From assembly GCA_024642205.1 (NCBI GenBank), contig JAHEBQ010000002.1, positions 49,103 to 113,102 on the forward strand: a DNA stretch of 64,000 nucleotides. Direction: 5' to 3'. A model generated the notes under the pieces. It saw only the letters and a list, made by a program, of their open reading frames with translations. It was not told the origin of the DNA and did not search any database. The translations under genes and the position numbers were made by a program. Within the stretch, counting starts at the first letter, position 1. Each line of letters opens with the position of its first letter. Below are positions 10,640 through 19,627 of this stretch, piece by piece. Origin of the DNA: Planctomycetaceae bacterium. Lineage in GTDB: Bacteria > Planctomycetota > Planctomycetia > Pirellulales > Pirellulaceae.

Positions 10640-11122
10640 ATGTTGTTTCGAAATCTCAGCGGCGATGACAGGCAAGCCACCCAGTGGCAGGATTTGGGGT
10701 ACGGGGCCCCGACGATCATTGGATTTGCCAATCTATGCAGCCAAGCGCTCACCCAGCCAACCGGTCGCCAAGAGTCAGCGGATGACCTGAGCGTAGAAGC
10801 CAGGACGATTCTCGTGGCGGCCGCCAATCGCGGCACAATCGATATCCGGGCCGACCGCGATTCCTTCAATTCGGCGGAACGGTTTCTGGCCGTTTGCGTC
10901 GAATACGAACTTGAAAAACGGCTGCTGTTTTTACAAAAAGAAGATCCTGAACAAACGATTCGTTTCCTGGAGGGATTTCGCGAGCTCTGCCAGTCGGGCC
11001 TCGTGATCCACCACCTGCAAAAAGACTTTTCGCTTTCGGCGGCCGGTTTTCATATGGCCAGATCATTGAATCGTGATGAGTTTGAATCGCTCTTGAGATT
11101 TGCTGTGGAAATCGAACACTAA
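10640..11122 (+). CDS. Conserved-looking small cytoplasmic protein, first gene of the ExbB/ExbD operon
   Basis: Unrecognised 160-residue protein, without signal peptide or membrane segment. The N-terminal part (LGYGAPTIIGFANLCSQAL) is followed by a charged helical region. Its stop overlaps the ATG of the next gene by one base (TAATG), so the two are probably translationally coupled. It opens the plus-strand operon that carries an ExbB/ExbD motor, and its 5' end is divergent from the giant exported protein, with about 200 bp between them. Its place suggests a role connected to that operon; sequence alone says no more. Confidence 0.75.
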   Translation: MLFRNLSGDDRQATQWQDLGYGAPTIIGFANLCSQALTQPTGRQESADDLSVEARTILVAAANRGTIDIRADRDSFNSAERFLAVCVEYELEKRLLFLQKEDPEQTIRFLEGFRELCQSGLVIHHLQKDFSLSAAGFHMARSLNRDEFESLLRFAVEIEH

Positions 11123-12321
11123 TGGAAAAACGGGCCAGAAACACCCCGTATGGTGCAGCGCTGAGGATTCTGATTCTCAGTTTGGTCTCCTTTAAAGGGG
11201 CCGGCAGCATATTGTCCGGTCAGGAACTCCCGGTCCATTCGGCACCGATTGTGCTTCGCGATTTGACCTTGGTACGGGGTAAAACAATTATCGATTTTGA
11301 TCATACCTGGATTGAACTCTCCGACGGATCGCGCCTTTCGTGGGATCAGGTACTCAAGGCAGAAGTGGCGGAAAATCGGCAGAAAGAATTCGATCTCAAC
11401 GTTGAGCAGATTGGCCTTCCGCTGTTTCGTCTGAAATCGCGGATCCGCAACCGAGACTGGGTCGGAGCCGGTGAGATTGCCGAGCCGATTTATGTCGGCT
11501 CGATCGATAACCAGTCGACTTCTCAAGGGAACGCCTCGATCAATGCTGACACCGCCTACCTCGTTTGTCTGGCGACGATGAACAGTCGAATTGGCAAAAG
11601 CGATCGAACTGGCGCTTTGATGCCGTTTGTTCACACAATCCGGCTGCAACCAAGTATCAGCGACGCCTTACGGAAAATGGTGGGAACCCGCGGAATTCCC
11701 CAGCATGATTTGGAATTGGGTTTGTCGCGCGATTTATTGCCGGTTTGGTTTGACGATCGGGAACTTGAAAATGCCTCCGGGAGCTTGAAGGCAACCCTCG
11801 AAAACTGGACCTCGGGCAATGACCCTCCCCCAGGATTGACCGTTTACCTGGCTTCTCTGAAGATCGAACTCGGACAAACAGACCAGGCGTTACGGTTGCT
11901 CCGTTCCCTTCGATCCAGCGCCGATCAGGAGGTTGACAACTGGCGCAAGGTCCTCGAAGCGAGGCTGGACCAGAAAACAAAAACTGCCCTTAACTCACAA
12001 ACGGTGTTGGACAGGAACGCGAACAAAATCACCGGTTGGGCGCGTCCGGTCGCGCTTTATTATCGCGGGATCAACGTCGTTACCCAACCGGAAACGTCTG
12101 ACCTTGACCGGTCGAAAGCGATCCTGACGCTGTTGCGAATCCCGGCAAGGTATGAAAGCGACTGCCCCGATCTTGCGGCAGCAGCGATTTATCAAGCTGC
12201 GAAGATTTCCCATGAAAGGGGACGCGAAACCGACGAACAAAAATTACGGGACGAGTTGTTGAGGCGGTACCCGAACACGTATCATGGTCACTTGGAAACG
12301 AACCAACGTTTGGGCCGATGA
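11122..12321 (+). CDS. Exported protein of unknown function (ExbB/ExbD operon)
   Basis: A 399-residue protein with an N-terminal hydrophobic stretch (residues about 13-30) consistent with a signal peptide. The N-terminal third has a short beta-rich domain (LSDGSRLSWDQVLKAEV), reminiscent of the small beta unit also seen at the start of the operon's last gene. The C-terminal half is helical with TPR-like spacing (VYLASLKIELGQTDQALRLLRSL; IYQAAKISHERGRETDEQKL). It overlaps the preceding gene by 1 bp and the following ExbB gene by 4 bp (ATGA), so it is in the same transcript. Function is unknown; a periplasmic partner of the motor is a reasonable guess. Confidence 0.8.
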   Translation: MEKRARNTPYGAALRILILSLVSFKGAGSILSGQELPVHSAPIVLRDLTLVRGKTIIDFDHTWIELSDGSRLSWDQVLKAEVAENRQKEFDLNVEQIGLPLFRLKSRIRNRDWVGAGEIAEPIYVGSIDNQSTSQGNASINADTAYLVCLATMNSRIGKSDRTGALMPFVHTIRLQPSISDALRKMVGTRGIPQHDLELGLSRDLLPVWFDDRELENASGSLKATLENWTSGNDPPPGLTVYLASLKIELGQTDQALRLLRSLRSSADQEVDNWRKVLEARLDQKTKTALNSQTVLDRNANKITGWARPVALYYRGINVVTQPETSDLDRSKAILTLLRIPARYESDCPDLAAAAIYQAAKISHERGRETDEQKLRDELLRRYPNTYHGHLETNQRLGR

Positions 12322-13154
12322 ACCGCCACCGATGGCCGTCGACGTTTCGTGAAGGAATTGATTTGAATAGTGTCATGTTGCGATTTCGGCTGGTTTCTCT
12401 TGGACTTTGTCTGATGGCGATACTGGGGTCACTGCGGCTGACCGGGGATGTGATGGCGATTCAGGTCGATGGGGGTACGCCGGGAATCAGTCCGTCAGAA
12501 GCCTTGGCACCGCCGACCATCTTGACAATGGTGTTTGGCGGCAACCTGTTGGGGATCATCATCGTCGTACTGATCCTGCTGCTTTCTATCATCAGCGTGT
12601 ATTTTATCATCGAGCACCTGCTGACGATTACCCGCAATCGCATCATGCCCGACGCAACGCTTTCGGAACTTGAGGCCCTGATCGTCCATGGTGAAATCAA
12701 CAGGGCGATTGACTTGTGCCACCAGAAAAACAATTACTCGCTGGCAACGGAAGTTGTACTTGCCGGTTTGGAAAGATACAAAAGCAGCGAATTCGGGTAC
12801 GCGGAATACCGATCCGCTGTGGAGGAAGCCGGCGAGGACCAGACCGGAAAACTGTACCGGCGCACGGAGGTTCTCAATGTGATTGGCGTGATTGCACCAA
12901 TGCTCGGGCTGACGGGAACGGTACTGGGCATGATCGAGGCCTTTACGACAATCGCATCGCTCGAAGGGATGGCTCGGCCGCAGGAACTTGCGGGCGGAAT
13001 CGGACAAGCCCTGATCACAACGTTACTGGGGTTGCTGGTCGCAATCCCAACGATGGTTGCCTTTAGTTATTTTCGCAACAAGATTGACTCGTTGGTTGCC
13101 GAAGCCGGGAAGCGGATCGAACAAGTCATGATGCCGCTGGGTAGAAAGAAGTAG
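12318..13154 (+). CDS. ExbB/TolQ/MotA-type proton channel
   Basis: A 278-residue member of the MotA/TolQ/ExbB family, which uses the proton motive force to drive movements in the cell envelope. It has an N-terminal signal-like hydrophobic segment (about 25-48), as in many extended ExbB proteins, then a membrane segment at about 72-97. The conserved family core is at 185-235, with LNVIGVIAPMLGLTGTVLGMI and the last membrane helix GIGQALITTLLGLLVAIPTM. It starts inside the stop of the upstream gene (ATGA overlap) and is followed 12 bp later by an ExbD gene. In Gram-negative bacteria ExbB and ExbD energise TonB-dependent import or Tol-type envelope processes; no TonB or TolA homologue is visible nearby. 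Confidence 0.93.
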   Translation: MNRHRWPSTFREGIDLNSVMLRFRLVSLGLCLMAILGSLRLTGDVMAIQVDGGTPGISPSEALAPPTILTMVFGGNLLGIIIVVLILLLSIISVYFIIEHLLTITRNRIMPDATLSELEALIVHGEINRAIDLCHQKNNYSLATEVVLAGLERYKSSEFGYAEYRSAVEEAGEDQTGKLYRRTEVLNVIGVIAPMLGLTGTVLGMIEAFTTIASLEGMARPQELAGGIGQALITTLLGLLVAIPTMVAFSYFRNKIDSLVAEAGKRIEQVMMPLGRKK

Positions 13155-13166
13155 CCCCGCTCACCG

Positions 13167-13580
13167 ATGAAACTCAGCCGCCACAAGCCGACCGGATCGC
13201 TCACGTTTAACATGACGCCGATGATCGACATTGTGTTTCTGCTGATCATTTTCTTCATGACCGTTTCGCAAATCACCCGCACGGTCGATTTCCCACTGCC
13301 ACTGCCGCGCGTAACCGATGGAAACCAGTCCTCAGTTAATTCGTCGATTACGATCAACCTTGATCGAGAAGGGACCATTATTATCGGCGGTCAGGAACTC
13401 TCGCTGGCCAACACGCTGACCGCGATTGAAAACCAGCTCAAGAAATCTGACAACAATCCGCAACGTATCAAGATCCAGATCCGATGCGATCGAAATTGCG
13501 AATGCCGCTACGTGACGCAGTTATTTGAGAGTCTATCGAAACTGGGGTTTACCAATGTCCGTTCAGCGGTGGCCGATTGA
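13167..13580 (+). CDS. ExbD/TolR-type biopolymer transport protein, first copy
   Basis: A 137-residue ExbD/TolR protein. It has a short cytoplasmic N terminus, one membrane helix at about 16-38 (MTPMIDIVFLLIIFFM) with the essential protonatable aspartate at residue 21, and a periplasmic domain (SSITINLDREGTIIIGG...). It pairs with the ExbB protein 12 bp upstream and has a sister copy 169 bp downstream that begins with the same MKLS. The periplasmic part contains two cysteines close together (RCDRNCECRY), which is uncommon for this family and might form a disulfide. Confidence 0.93.
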   Translation: MKLSRHKPTGSLTFNMTPMIDIVFLLIIFFMTVSQITRTVDFPLPLPRVTDGNQSSVNSSITINLDREGTIIIGGQELSLANTLTAIENQLKKSDNNPQRIKIQIRCDRNCECRYVTQLFESLSKLGFTNVRSAVAD

Positions 13581-13749
13581 AACAGCGGAAACCTCAATAG
13601 TCGAGCCCATTTATCGGTTCTGGACGCAGGTCCGTCATCCTGGTTGGAGCACAACGATAGTCGGGTTCCGATCCGCCCATCGAAGCCATTAAGACCACGG
13701 GCGATAATGGTGCATCGGACAGGGGCAGGTGGTTAAAGAAAACAAAGTC

Positions 13750-14169
13750 ATGAAGCTCAGCAATCGACAACTACGCGGATCGCAACTGGACCTTTCGATG
13801 ACCAGCATGATCGACGTGGTTTTCCTGTTGCTGATTTTTTTCATCGTGACCACGACATTCGTTCGTCCTGAGCGTGAAATTGCTTCGGCGATCAAAGTCA
13901 ATGAGAAACGGACGGCCACCGATGATTCCAACCTTGAGCCCGCCATCGTCGATGTGGTTCGCCAACGTGCACAAGTCGTGTTTCGGATTGGTGCCGTGCG
14001 AACCAACGACCTTGACGAAGTCAAAAAACTCCTGGAAGGGTTCGAGAACAAATCCGAGGGCGCATTCGTTCGCGTCGCCGACGATGTGCCGTACGAAGCT
14101 GCCGCGCAGGCAATTGGCGCTTGTCACGCCAGCGGATTCGAATCTGTTTCCTACCTACCGCTTGATTGA
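13750..14169 (+). CDS. ExbD/TolR-type biopolymer transport protein, second copy
   Basis: A 139-residue second ExbD/TolR protein with its membrane helix at about 17-40 (MTSMIDVVFLLLIFFIV) and the conserved aspartate at residue 22. The open frame reaches back to a GTG at 13729, but the ATG at 13750 gives MKLS, as in the first copy, and puts the aspartate at the same distance from the start, so 13750 is chosen. The two ExbD copies differ strongly in their periplasmic domains, which fits a heteromeric motor. About 169 bp without a gene separate the two copies, an odd spacing in an otherwise overlapping operon. Confidence 0.9.
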   Translation: MKLSNRQLRGSQLDLSMTSMIDVVFLLLIFFIVTTTFVRPEREIASAIKVNEKRTATDDSNLEPAIVDVVRQRAQVVFRIGAVRTNDLDEVKKLLEGFENKSEGAFVRVADDVPYEAAAQAIGACHASGFESVSYLPLD

Positions 14170-14179
14170 TCGGAGCAGG

Positions 14180-16795
14180 ATGCGTGGTATCATGATGTCC
14201 CGGCAAATCAGACAGATCGGACTGAAGGTGGCGATTGCTGCCTGCCTGGTGTATCCCACGGTTGCATTTGGCCAGGGGGAAAGCCTGCTCCAACAACGAC
14301 AGGCGGAATTACAGGCAGTCGAAGACTATTTGAAGTCGCTCCAGCTCGATGAGTTGGTGATCGAACATCTTGAGCTCGAAACGTCTCGCGAGATTGACTT
14401 TGCGTCGCGCCGGCAAATGGCGACCAGGCTGATCGGTGAATATGCTCGGCGGATGATGTCGGGCCGAAACGGGGTCGACTCGGACTGCCGATCAAAAGCC
14501 GAATTGTTGTTGCAGACCTATCCGGAACTGTCCACGCCGTCAATTCGAGTCGCCATACTTCAGGCAAAATACCTCACAAGTGAAGACGCGTTTCGAAAAT
14601 GGTGGGACTCGGGTCGAGACGAGAACCTCCGAGGTGAACTGGTTAGCCGTTGGTTCGAACTGAATTCAGAACTTGTGTCACTTAACCGGCAATTAAACAA
14701 TGACTACGAAGATCAAGTCGCTTTGCTCCAGGCCTCGGTGGAAAACAACCGGCATTCGCGTCAATTATCCCGACTCGATGGATTGCTGTTGCACACGGAT
14801 TATCTGATCGGCTGGTCTTCGTATTTCCTGGGCGTATTGATTCCCGAAAACCGCAGACCGCTCATGCAGACCGCTGACTCCCATTTCAGGTCGTTCCTGC
14901 AGATCGAGCCCCAGAGGACGCTGACGGAAGTTCCGCCGGAGTGGTTTGACTTTTCCTCCGATTGGAACTCGCGGTCCTTGGTTGGCCTGGCACTGTGTCA
15001 GCGGGGCCTGGACCACCCACTGCAGAGTCAGTATTGTTTCGAGTTAATCGAAACTCACGCGACCGTTCAGCAGACGAGAGAACTTCGATTCGTTTGGGAT
15101 CTGAATAGCCGGGTTTACCTGGATGAATACTCGGCAGCATTGGAATTCGTCGATTCAATGGGGGAGGCACGCCAGCTTTCCGAATCAGGTCGAACGGCAT
15201 TTTGGATGGCGACGCTCAACGCAAGCAATGCGACGCGGGATCGGGCACCGGTCATTTCCCGGCGATTACTTCGTTCCGGACTGACGGGATTGGCTCGCCA
15301 ATTTGATGCCGCACGAATTGAGAGTTTTCTGAAGGCGCATCGGATCCAAATCACGGGCGAGGATTTTTTTAGCCTTTGGCTTGCTGGCTATCTTGATTTC
15401 CGGGATGCGGAGACAACCAACGCCTCAGGAGCATACGACGCTGCCATGACGAAGCTGGCCGCCGCGCTAACCGTCGCTGACCAGAAAACGAACCCGTTGG
15501 ACATTGCGAGGTGTCAATTCCTGATAGCGAAAATCCGGCTTCACCAACGTGATTATGAATCCGCGTCGAGAGCGTTTCTTGAATGCTCGAAATCATTCGA
15601 TGGCATCGCGCCCGAATTATCTGCAGAATCACTGTGGTTAGCCGTTCGGTCGCTCTCCGAGCAGAGTCACACTCAGACGCGCAGCCTGCTCAAGGCCAAT
15701 CGCGCCATCGACCAATTGATGCGACGCTTTCCCGGATCAACATTTGCCAAACGGGCTGAGTTTGAAAGACTTCGTCTCAACGTTGCGAGCTTGACAGCGG
15801 ACGAAGCGATCGATCGTTTGAATCGAGTCGAATCCAATGATCTGAACTACGCCCTGGCCGCCAATGAAATCGTCAAAATCCGATATCAAACCTGGCTCGA
15901 TGCCCATCAAACAAAATCCGAGTCAGAACTTGAAACGTTCAAGGCCTTACTGGAAGCTGAATCGGAGTACGAACAGCTCGAAACGGTCAGTGAAGAGTCG
16001 AAACTGAAAACGCAGTTAATGGTGGTCGATGCGATGTTGAGGACCGAGTCGATCGATGTCGAAACCGCCCGTCAGCGATTGGATCGGGCAAAAGCGGCAG
16101 CGGAGGCGATCGGGAGCCATCTCTCCCTTTACCAGGAGTATCGCTATTACCGATTTCTGCTCGCCAATCGCGCAGCGAATCAAGACGAGGCATTTACCGA
16201 AGCCCAATGGCTGGCCGAGCATGCACCAGGGACACCGTTCGAAAAATCAGCTTTCATCCTGCTGGCCCAGCTTTTCGACCAACGACTGCAGTCACAAATC
16301 AATCCGTCACCAGAAGAGGTGGCCACGGTGAAAACGATTTTTTCAAAACTGGTCGGTTTGTTGGGATCATCGGCATCCGAACTAAAACAATCAGCCAATG
16401 CGCGCGTGGCTTATGCCCGACTGGCGGCATTGGAGTTCGAGGGCGGCTCGACGGATAAGGCAATTGAGATGCTTGTTTCACTCAACGCACAGTTTCCCAA
16501 TCACAAATCGTACCTGCGTCAACTCGCATCAATCTATACGCAGTCTCAGCACTACGATGATGCCGTTTCGATTTGGCAAAAATTGATCCGGGGCGTCGAG
16601 CCCGGAAGTGACCTGTGGCTTGAATCCAAATACAATCTGGCATATTGCCTGTACTCCCTCGGCCAGAAAGGTGAGGCGCGGAAGTTGCACGAACAGACCC
16701 GGCACCTCAGTCCTGAATTGCCAAAGAAATGGGTCAAGCAGTTTGACGATTTGTCGGCTTTGCTTGCTCGCGAAAAAGACCCTCCACCTCACTAA
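14180..16795 (+). CDS. Exported TPR-repeat protein, 871 aa
   Basis: A long periplasmic, mostly helical protein. The frame is open far into the ExbD gene, but a proper N terminus begins at the ATG at 14180 (MRGIMMSRQ), followed by a signal peptide (IGLKVAIAACLVYPTVAFGQ). In-frame ATG codons at 14192 and 14195 are alternatives. The body shows helix-turn-helix repeats with TPR-like residues, for example FLIAKIRLHQRDYESASRAF, VAYARLAALEFEGGSTDKAI and YNLAYCLYSLGQKGEARKL. It lies 10 bp after the second ExbD gene. TPR scaffolds often bind peptides or assemble complexes, so it may couple the ExbB/ExbD motor to envelope components; this is inference. Confidence 0.85.
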   Translation: MRGIMMSRQIRQIGLKVAIAACLVYPTVAFGQGESLLQQRQAELQAVEDYLKSLQLDELVIEHLELETSREIDFASRRQMATRLIGEYARRMMSGRNGVDSDCRSKAELLLQTYPELSTPSIRVAILQAKYLTSEDAFRKWWDSGRDENLRGELVSRWFELNSELVSLNRQLNNDYEDQVALLQASVENNRHSRQLSRLDGLLLHTDYLIGWSSYFLGVLIPENRRPLMQTADSHFRSFLQIEPQRTLTEVPPEWFDFSSDWNSRSLVGLALCQRGLDHPLQSQYCFELIETHATVQQTRELRFVWDLNSRVYLDEYSAALEFVDSMGEARQLSESGRTAFWMATLNASNATRDRAPVISRRLLRSGLTGLARQFDAARIESFLKAHRIQITGEDFFSLWLAGYLDFRDAETTNASGAYDAAMTKLAAALTVADQKTNPLDIARCQFLIAKIRLHQRDYESASRAFLECSKSFDGIAPELSAESLWLAVRSLSEQSHTQTRSLLKANRAIDQLMRRFPGSTFAKRAEFERLRLNVASLTADEAIDRLNRVESNDLNYALAANEIVKIRYQTWLDAHQTKSESELETFKALLEAESEYEQLETVSEESKLKTQLMVVDAMLRTESIDVETARQRLDRAKAAAEAIGSHLSLYQEYRYYRFLLANRAANQDEAFTEAQWLAEHAPGTPFEKSAFILLAQLFDQRLQSQINPSPEEVATVKTIFSKLVGLLGSSASELKQSANARVAYARLAALEFEGGSTDKAIEMLVSLNAQFPNHKSYLRQLASIYTQSQHYDDAVSIWQKLIRGVEPGSDLWLESKYNLAYCLYSLGQKGEARKLHEQTRHLSPELPKKWVKQFDDLSALLAREKDPPPH

Positions 16796-16804
16796 ACGAA
16801 CATA

Positions 16805-19627
16805 GTGGCAAAAAAGAAATCAAAGCAGTCAAGTTCTCGAAACACCGACCCGCGGTTGAAGTCATTCCTGCGCAACGCAGAAGCGATCATCGCCGCGGAA
16901 AAAGGACTTAACTCGGAAAGCCGTCTGAAACTGCAGACACTTGCCGATCACCTCAAATTGCCCCAGGAGATGTTCGATGAAGCCTTGACACGACTTCAAC
17001 AGGGAATCGACCCCAGCTCGAATTTAACCCATTATGAAAAGGCATTTATCAAATTCCTGGACATGGAATTGGAGAAACTAACCACCGGAATCGTTTCTCC
17101 CCGCGTTGAACATCGAGCCATCAAGATGGCCAGAAGCCGGTTTGGTATTAACGACACGCGCGCTGAACAGCTGATTAAAGCACGGGCGGAAGCCGCTGGT
17201 TTGAGTCTGATATCGCCCCTGGAAGCCGAGGCATTTGGCGCTCATTCGATTGCCGATCGTATGGACGGCCTGACGACGATTGATAACGAAAGGTACAGCC
17301 AACTTTACAAGATTGGCAGACGGTGGGGGCTGGACAGACCTCAAGTCGACCAGATCGTCGCGCGTGAAATCGCACGGACAAAATCCAATCAGAAACCGAA
17401 GCTGATCAAGAAACTGGGACTATCGTTGCTTGTGCTCCTCACCCTCGCCGCGATGGTGATCAGCGCGGCGTGGGCGGGTGGCTGGATCCCGTTGCGCTGG
17501 TTCGAACGTCCCGGGACGATGGTCAAGAACCAGTCACACCAAAGCGACTTTCCATCGGACACCGTCCCCACTTCCCGATTCCCTGCCGTGATTGCAGAGC
17601 GACTCGGAGAGCTTCAAGCATCGTATCCTCAGTTGAGCCAGACGATAGAGAGTATCACTGGCAGCGACGAGTCAAGGCAACGGGTCGGATATCAACAACT
17701 GGTTCGCTCCGCTTGTTCCCGGCGTGACAACAACCAGGAACTCTGTTTGAACTTGACCTGTGAACTTTTCTATGCGGATCCGAATGAGAACTCGGAACTG
17801 GCCGTCCTCTCATCCATCGAAGATCTCCTGTCGATTAATCAGACCGAGACGCCTTCGGTACAAAACCTCAAGACGGCCTTCCAAGTGAACAAGTTGCTGG
17901 GGCAGTTAAAATTTTTTGAAGTCAACAACCAACCCGAAAACGACGAAAGACGAACTGCTGTTGACGACACGATTGAGTCGCTGGTCGACATTTCACTCGA
18001 TTCGGTTGGCAGTCTTAGTGAATACCTCATGATTTCTGAAAATGCAATTGCCACCGACCAATGGAATCGAGTTATGCAGACGGCCTCGTCGTCGCCATCG
18101 CTGGCCGCCGTGCTCTTTCAGCCCTTATCGGAATTGACCGACTCGATATTGGACGCTGAAACACTTGATGCCTACCGGGACGACATTCTCGTATCGATCA
18201 TGGAATCAGATCCCTCGTGCTGGCGAGTCCTCCAAACGCAGATTCGACACTCACTCAAGACCTGCGATAATGCCAAGCTGATGGATTGGGTTTCGATTTT
18301 CGAAAGATCAAGCGATACCGGGCTAATTGATTTGCTTGCCGACGCCATGTTGCCTCGAATTGGCGTTCAACCGGCTGGCCAATCCCGTGGAAGTATTGCG
18401 ACCGCGGTCAGAGATTTCGGCCTTGAGGCCCGTAATCAGGTCTTGCGTCCGTTGGTCGATCGCAACAAGCAGGTAGAAGATTTTTTCACCAAGACGATGG
18501 AATTCGCATCCGGCCTTGATGCGGCGGGGATTTCTCCAGATCGAATTGCTCAGCTCGCATTGGCAGTCAATGTCGAGTGGGCCTTCTGCGCGTCAATCGA
18601 AAATACAACGATTATTGACGATTCGTCGTTTGCAGAGTTTGACCGGTTGATCGCGATACCTTCATCGCGACTTCGCGAGTTGATTTCCCTGCCAATTGAC
18701 CGTCGGAAATACTATCCCACCGGACCTTCAACGGCGACCGCATCGGATCGACGGAAAATGAACACGTCACTTGAGCGTCTGGCCGACACCGATTCTGATT
18801 CTTCGAGCTTACGGATCCTGTCAATCAAACAGTTAAACCAAATTGCTCATCGTTTTGACCGGATTTCCTACTCCGAAGCAAAGTCCCTGGCGAGTTATTT
18901 ACTTTCGAACCTTGAACTCGAAGAGTTGCTGAATGTAGAGAAATTGATCGAAGCATTCGCGCATTGGCCGAATTTGCCACTCGCCATCGCTGACCAGCTT
19001 CCCGAAAGCAACGTCAAGGCAGATCAAGTGTTGACAATTTCGACGCTGTTGTTGAACCGCAATTTCGAACTCGGGGTCAATACCGACTGGAAACATGAGC
19101 TTCAACTCAAGATTCTCATGGCCGTCAGCAATGACGTTGAAAGCCAGATCGATCAGGATCCCGACAATGACAAGAGCAACTGGATTCGCTTGAAAATCTA
19201 TCTTGCCGAGACGTACCGGGAACGCCTTGCGCTGGGCTCAAATCGCGGTTACGCTCTGGACGCATTTCCGACTCCCCATCAAGCGGCTGCCCGGCTCGTG
19301 GAGTCGCTGACTGACAGCACCATTACCCCTAATCAAAAAACCGACATCCGACGGGCGAGTCAGTTGGTTCACACATCACCTGCCAACGAAGTCGAGAAAA
19401 CCGCGTTCGCGAACCAGTTGTTGATCCAGACCATCGTCGCCGAATTGGCTTACTCGGAGGAATTCGCCGACGCGGAACGGCTACTTGCAGACCTGAGAAA
19501 CAGGCTTCTTCGACCAATGCTGGCTGGCGACCAGCTCTTTGCCACCGAGTTGACGCTACTTCAGGTCGTCAACCTCAAGCGAAAATCGCTGATCCAACGC
19601 CTGATGAAACAGGACCTGCAGCCATGA
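16805..19627 (+). CDS. Large membrane-anchored protein of unknown function, 940 aa
   Basis: Starts at a GTG 9 bp after the TPR gene. Residues 1-195 are a charged cytoplasmic region with helical segments that resemble a small repeated unit (LQTLADHLKLPQEMFDEAL; IGRRWGLDRPQVDQIVAREI). One membrane helix follows at about 200-223 (LGLSLLVLLTLAAMVISAAWAGG), and then about 700 mostly helical residues that should be periplasmic. I do not recognise the family. The stop overlaps the next ATG by 4 bp. The topology, with an N-terminal cytoplasmic domain, one helix and a long outer part, would let it carry a signal or force across the membrane beside the ExbB/ExbD motor. Confidence 0.82.
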   Translation: MAKKKSKQSSSRNTDPRLKSFLRNAEAIIAAEKGLNSESRLKLQTLADHLKLPQEMFDEALTRLQQGIDPSSNLTHYEKAFIKFLDMELEKLTTGIVSPRVEHRAIKMARSRFGINDTRAEQLIKARAEAAGLSLISPLEAEAFGAHSIADRMDGLTTIDNERYSQLYKIGRRWGLDRPQVDQIVAREIARTKSNQKPKLIKKLGLSLLVLLTLAAMVISAAWAGGWIPLRWFERPGTMVKNQSHQSDFPSDTVPTSRFPAVIAERLGELQASYPQLSQTIESITGSDESRQRVGYQQLVRSACSRRDNNQELCLNLTCELFYADPNENSELAVLSSIEDLLSINQTETPSVQNLKTAFQVNKLLGQLKFFEVNNQPENDERRTAVDDTIESLVDISLDSVGSLSEYLMISENAIATDQWNRVMQTASSSPSLAAVLFQPLSELTDSILDAETLDAYRDDILVSIMESDPSCWRVLQTQIRHSLKTCDNAKLMDWVSIFERSSDTGLIDLLADAMLPRIGVQPAGQSRGSIATAVRDFGLEARNQVLRPLVDRNKQVEDFFTKTMEFASGLDAAGISPDRIAQLALAVNVEWAFCASIENTTIIDDSSFAEFDRLIAIPSSRLRELISLPIDRRKYYPTGPSTATASDRRKMNTSLERLADTDSDSSSLRILSIKQLNQIAHRFDRISYSEAKSLASYLLSNLELEELLNVEKLIEAFAHWPNLPLAIADQLPESNVKADQVLTISTLLLNRNFELGVNTDWKHELQLKILMAVSNDVESQIDQDPDNDKSNWIRLKIYLAETYRERLALGSNRGYALDAFPTPHQAAARLVESLTDSTITPNQKTDIRRASQLVHTSPANEVEKTAFANQLLIQTIVAELAYSEEFADAERLLADLRNRLLRPMLAGDQLFATELTLLQVVNLKRKSLIQRLMKQDLQP

